From positions 1-48,720 of the forward strand of contig WGDO01000043.1 in assembly GCA_015493225.1 (NCBI GenBank): a DNA stretch of 48,720 nucleotides. Direction: 5' to 3'. The position numbers and the translations under genes are program-made. The notes beneath the pieces are model-generated. The model was not told the origin of the DNA, made no database searches, and saw only the letters and a list, made by a program, of their open reading frames with translations. Numbering within the stretch: position 1 is the first letter of the stretch; each line of letters opens with the position of its first letter. The stretch is from Patescibacteria group bacterium. Its GTDB lineage: Bacteria > Patescibacteriota > Minisyncoccia > Moranbacterales > DUUL01. Positions 47,131-48,720 of this stretch are shown here, piece by piece.

Positions 47131-48351
47131 ATGGAAGAAAAAAAGGATTATAAAATTTTAATTGTGGCTGTAATTGTTTTGCTTTTGGCTGGAGCAAGCT
47201 TTTTTATTTTGAGTAAAAAGGGTCGTAAAGCCGAACCGATTGTCGTAGATAATACCAAACAAGAAAAGGAAGTTGTAGAGCCCTTTGAGATGAAGGACGG
47301 TATTAGCCCAATTAGTGGAGTAGAATGTGATAATTGGAATAGACGACCATTCGCCATTATGTATTCCGGTGATATGGACGCCCGACGTAACTTTAGAGCT
47401 TTATCCCAAGCCGATTTTGTCTTAGAAATGGATCATCGCCCAATGCATTCTCAGCCGAGACTAATGGGAGTTTTTCAATGTGCCACTCCGACAGCCATGG
47501 GACCGATGCGTTCTGGACGAACTGATCATATTAATGTGGCCGCTTCTCTAGGGGCAATTTATGTTCCCTGGGGTGGTTCCAGTGTTGGAAAAAATTTATT
47601 AAAAAAACATGTAGTTGATCATATTGATTGTAACGGTGAGGTAGCTCCTGTTGGATATGCACCAGCTTGTCGAAAAGACGCCTCCTTATTAGTGGCTCCT
47701 TTGCATAGTGCTGGTCCAGCTTTTTCTAATTTGGCAGAATTGATAAAAATTGCTAAAGAAAATAATTACGACTTGACTTACAAAGGAAAGGGATTTCACC
47801 ATCAAAACGATTTGCCTCGTGATCAACGACCAAGTTATGGACGAGTAATTGTTAAACAGATTTATCCCTATAGAGCTGTCTATCAATACGATCCAGAAAC
47901 AAACAGTTACAAAAGATTTTTATTGAAAAAAGAAGGAGCTATGCCAAAACCAGACATTGACCAGGCTACCAAAAAACAATATGCTCCAAAAAATATTATC
48001 ACCATTATTACCAAAAAGGAAGCCTGGAGAACAGATGTCGATTACAAAGCCCAGGGATTGCAAGACCCTTGGGACGGCGTAAATGAAGAACACAAAATCA
48101 GAGACAATGGGCAATATCCAAACTTTCAATTGGGAGACCCTTGGTTTGACACTAAATTTGAAGGACCAGTACGAATTTTTATGAATGGGCAAGACATTAA
48201 AGGGACCTGGAAAAAGTCCAAAGGAGTCAATGAGCCGTTTAGATTTTACGATGAAAAAGGTGAGCCGATCAAATTTGTTCCCGGACAAATTTGGATGCAT
48301 GTCTTAGCTCACGACAAACATGTTAGCTACCGCACCGAACCGGAGAATTAA
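47131..48351 (+). CDS. DUF3048 (YerB-like) domain protein with N-terminal membrane anchor
   Basis: N-terminal TM. RPFAIMYSGDMDARRNFRALSQADFVLEM, MGPMRSGRTDHINVAASLGAIYVPWGGS, FHHQNDLPRDQRPSYG. Confidence 0.85.
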   Translation: MEEKKDYKILIVAVIVLLLAGASFFILSKKGRKAEPIVVDNTKQEKEVVEPFEMKDGISPISGVECDNWNRRPFAIMYSGDMDARRNFRALSQADFVLEMDHRPMHSQPRLMGVFQCATPTAMGPMRSGRTDHINVAASLGAIYVPWGGSSVGKNLLKKHVVDHIDCNGEVAPVGYAPACRKDASLLVAPLHSAGPAFSNLAELIKIAKENNYDLTYKGKGFHHQNDLPRDQRPSYGRVIVKQIYPYRAVYQYDPETNSYKRFLLKKEGAMPKPDIDQATKKQYAPKNIITIITKKEAWRTDVDYKAQGLQDPWDGVNEEHKIRDNGQYPNFQLGDPWFDTKFEGPVRIFMNGQDIKGTWKKSKGVNEPFRFYDEKGEPIKFVPGQIWMHVLAHDKHVSYRTEPEN

Positions 48352-48426
48352 TATTCTTTAAAAATATTGACAAACAAAAACTTGAAAATTAAAAAGTAGC
48401 AAACTAAAGTCAGATTGCTGAATTAT

Positions 48427-48458
48427 AAAACCCGATTCTCAATAATCGGGTTTTATTT
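48427..48458 (+). terminator. Intrinsic terminator
   Basis: AAAACCCGAT-TCTCAATA-ATCGGGTTTT. Confidence 0.8.
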
Positions 48459-48589
48459 ATTCTCCTTTTAATCTTCCAAAAATCTTCCGCCTGAATTATT
48501 TTCCCAATTATGAGATTATCAATAATATCATAATAGAAAAAGTGAGATGTCGGAGAAGTGTTTTAGATAATGTTAGTTGTACGTGATAA

Positions 48590-48720
48590 TGTCATACTAG
48601 CTACCAAATAGAAATGTCATACTTGCAAAAATATGCTAGTATTACTTGTTAATCAATAAACAAGTAATACTATGGGAAACATAATAACAATGTCCACAAA
48701 AGAAGCAGAAAGGTATGACA
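48590..48720 (+). mobile_element. Left end of an IS-like element running off the window
   Basis: Two TGTCATACT sites 25 bp apart, then a perfect 13-bp inverted repeat abutting the ATG of an ORF starting MGNIITMSTKEAERYD (ISNCY/IS481-like transposase N-terminus). Confidence 0.6.
48672..48720 (+). CDS. Transposase N-terminus (truncated by the window edge)
   Basis: ATGGGAAACATAATAACAATGTCCACAAAAGAAGCAGAAAGGTATGAC; MSTKEAERYD resembles helix-turn-helix IS transposase starts. Confidence 0.5.
   Translation, partial: MGNIITMSTKEAERYD

Noticed and set aside
1-48720. CRISPR array
   Set aside because: No regularly spaced short direct repeats with unique spacers were seen. The tandem repeat at 1-511 is coding, and spacer AT-repeats are low-complexity.

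Overview
The window looks like a stretch of low-GC chromosome from a reduced-genome bacterium, probably Candidate Phyla Radiation/Patescibacteria (inferred from gene content, AT-rich spacers and few Shine-Dalgarno sites). Housekeeping genes are pgk, lemA-htpX, pyk, dnaG-rpoD, ftsA-ftsZ, the str operon (rpsL-rpsG-fusA-tuf), lepB, hisS, rpsU, a YqeY gene, miaB, thrS, dnaE and polA, plus one tRNA-Gln(CTG). The strongest candidate for an undescribed system is at about 10.8-13.5 kb on the minus strand. It has a promoter, a ~325-nt multi-hairpin non-coding region closed by a short a1/a2-like inverted repeat, a retron-type reverse transcriptase (LPQGASSSPPL, YVDD), and a translationally coupled full-length DnaB-like ATPase. 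In that DnaB the SLEM glutamate and the Walker B aspartate both appear substituted. A DnaQ-like exonuclease and a ParDE-type toxin-antitoxin pair lie next to it. Other notable observations: (i) a 161-nt, near fully self-complementary element present twice, upstream of ftsA and of a DUF3048 gene, with many compensatory substitutions; (ii) a T-box-like leader upstream of thrS; (iii) an in-frame repeat inside polA with a second copy in an intergenic palindrome; (iv) a PAICS-like PurC-PurE fusion; (v) a cluster of small SD-led ORFs between two hairpins; (vi) the left end of an IS-like element at the window edge. No CRISPR array or rRNA gene was seen. All family assignments come from motif recognition, without database searches.
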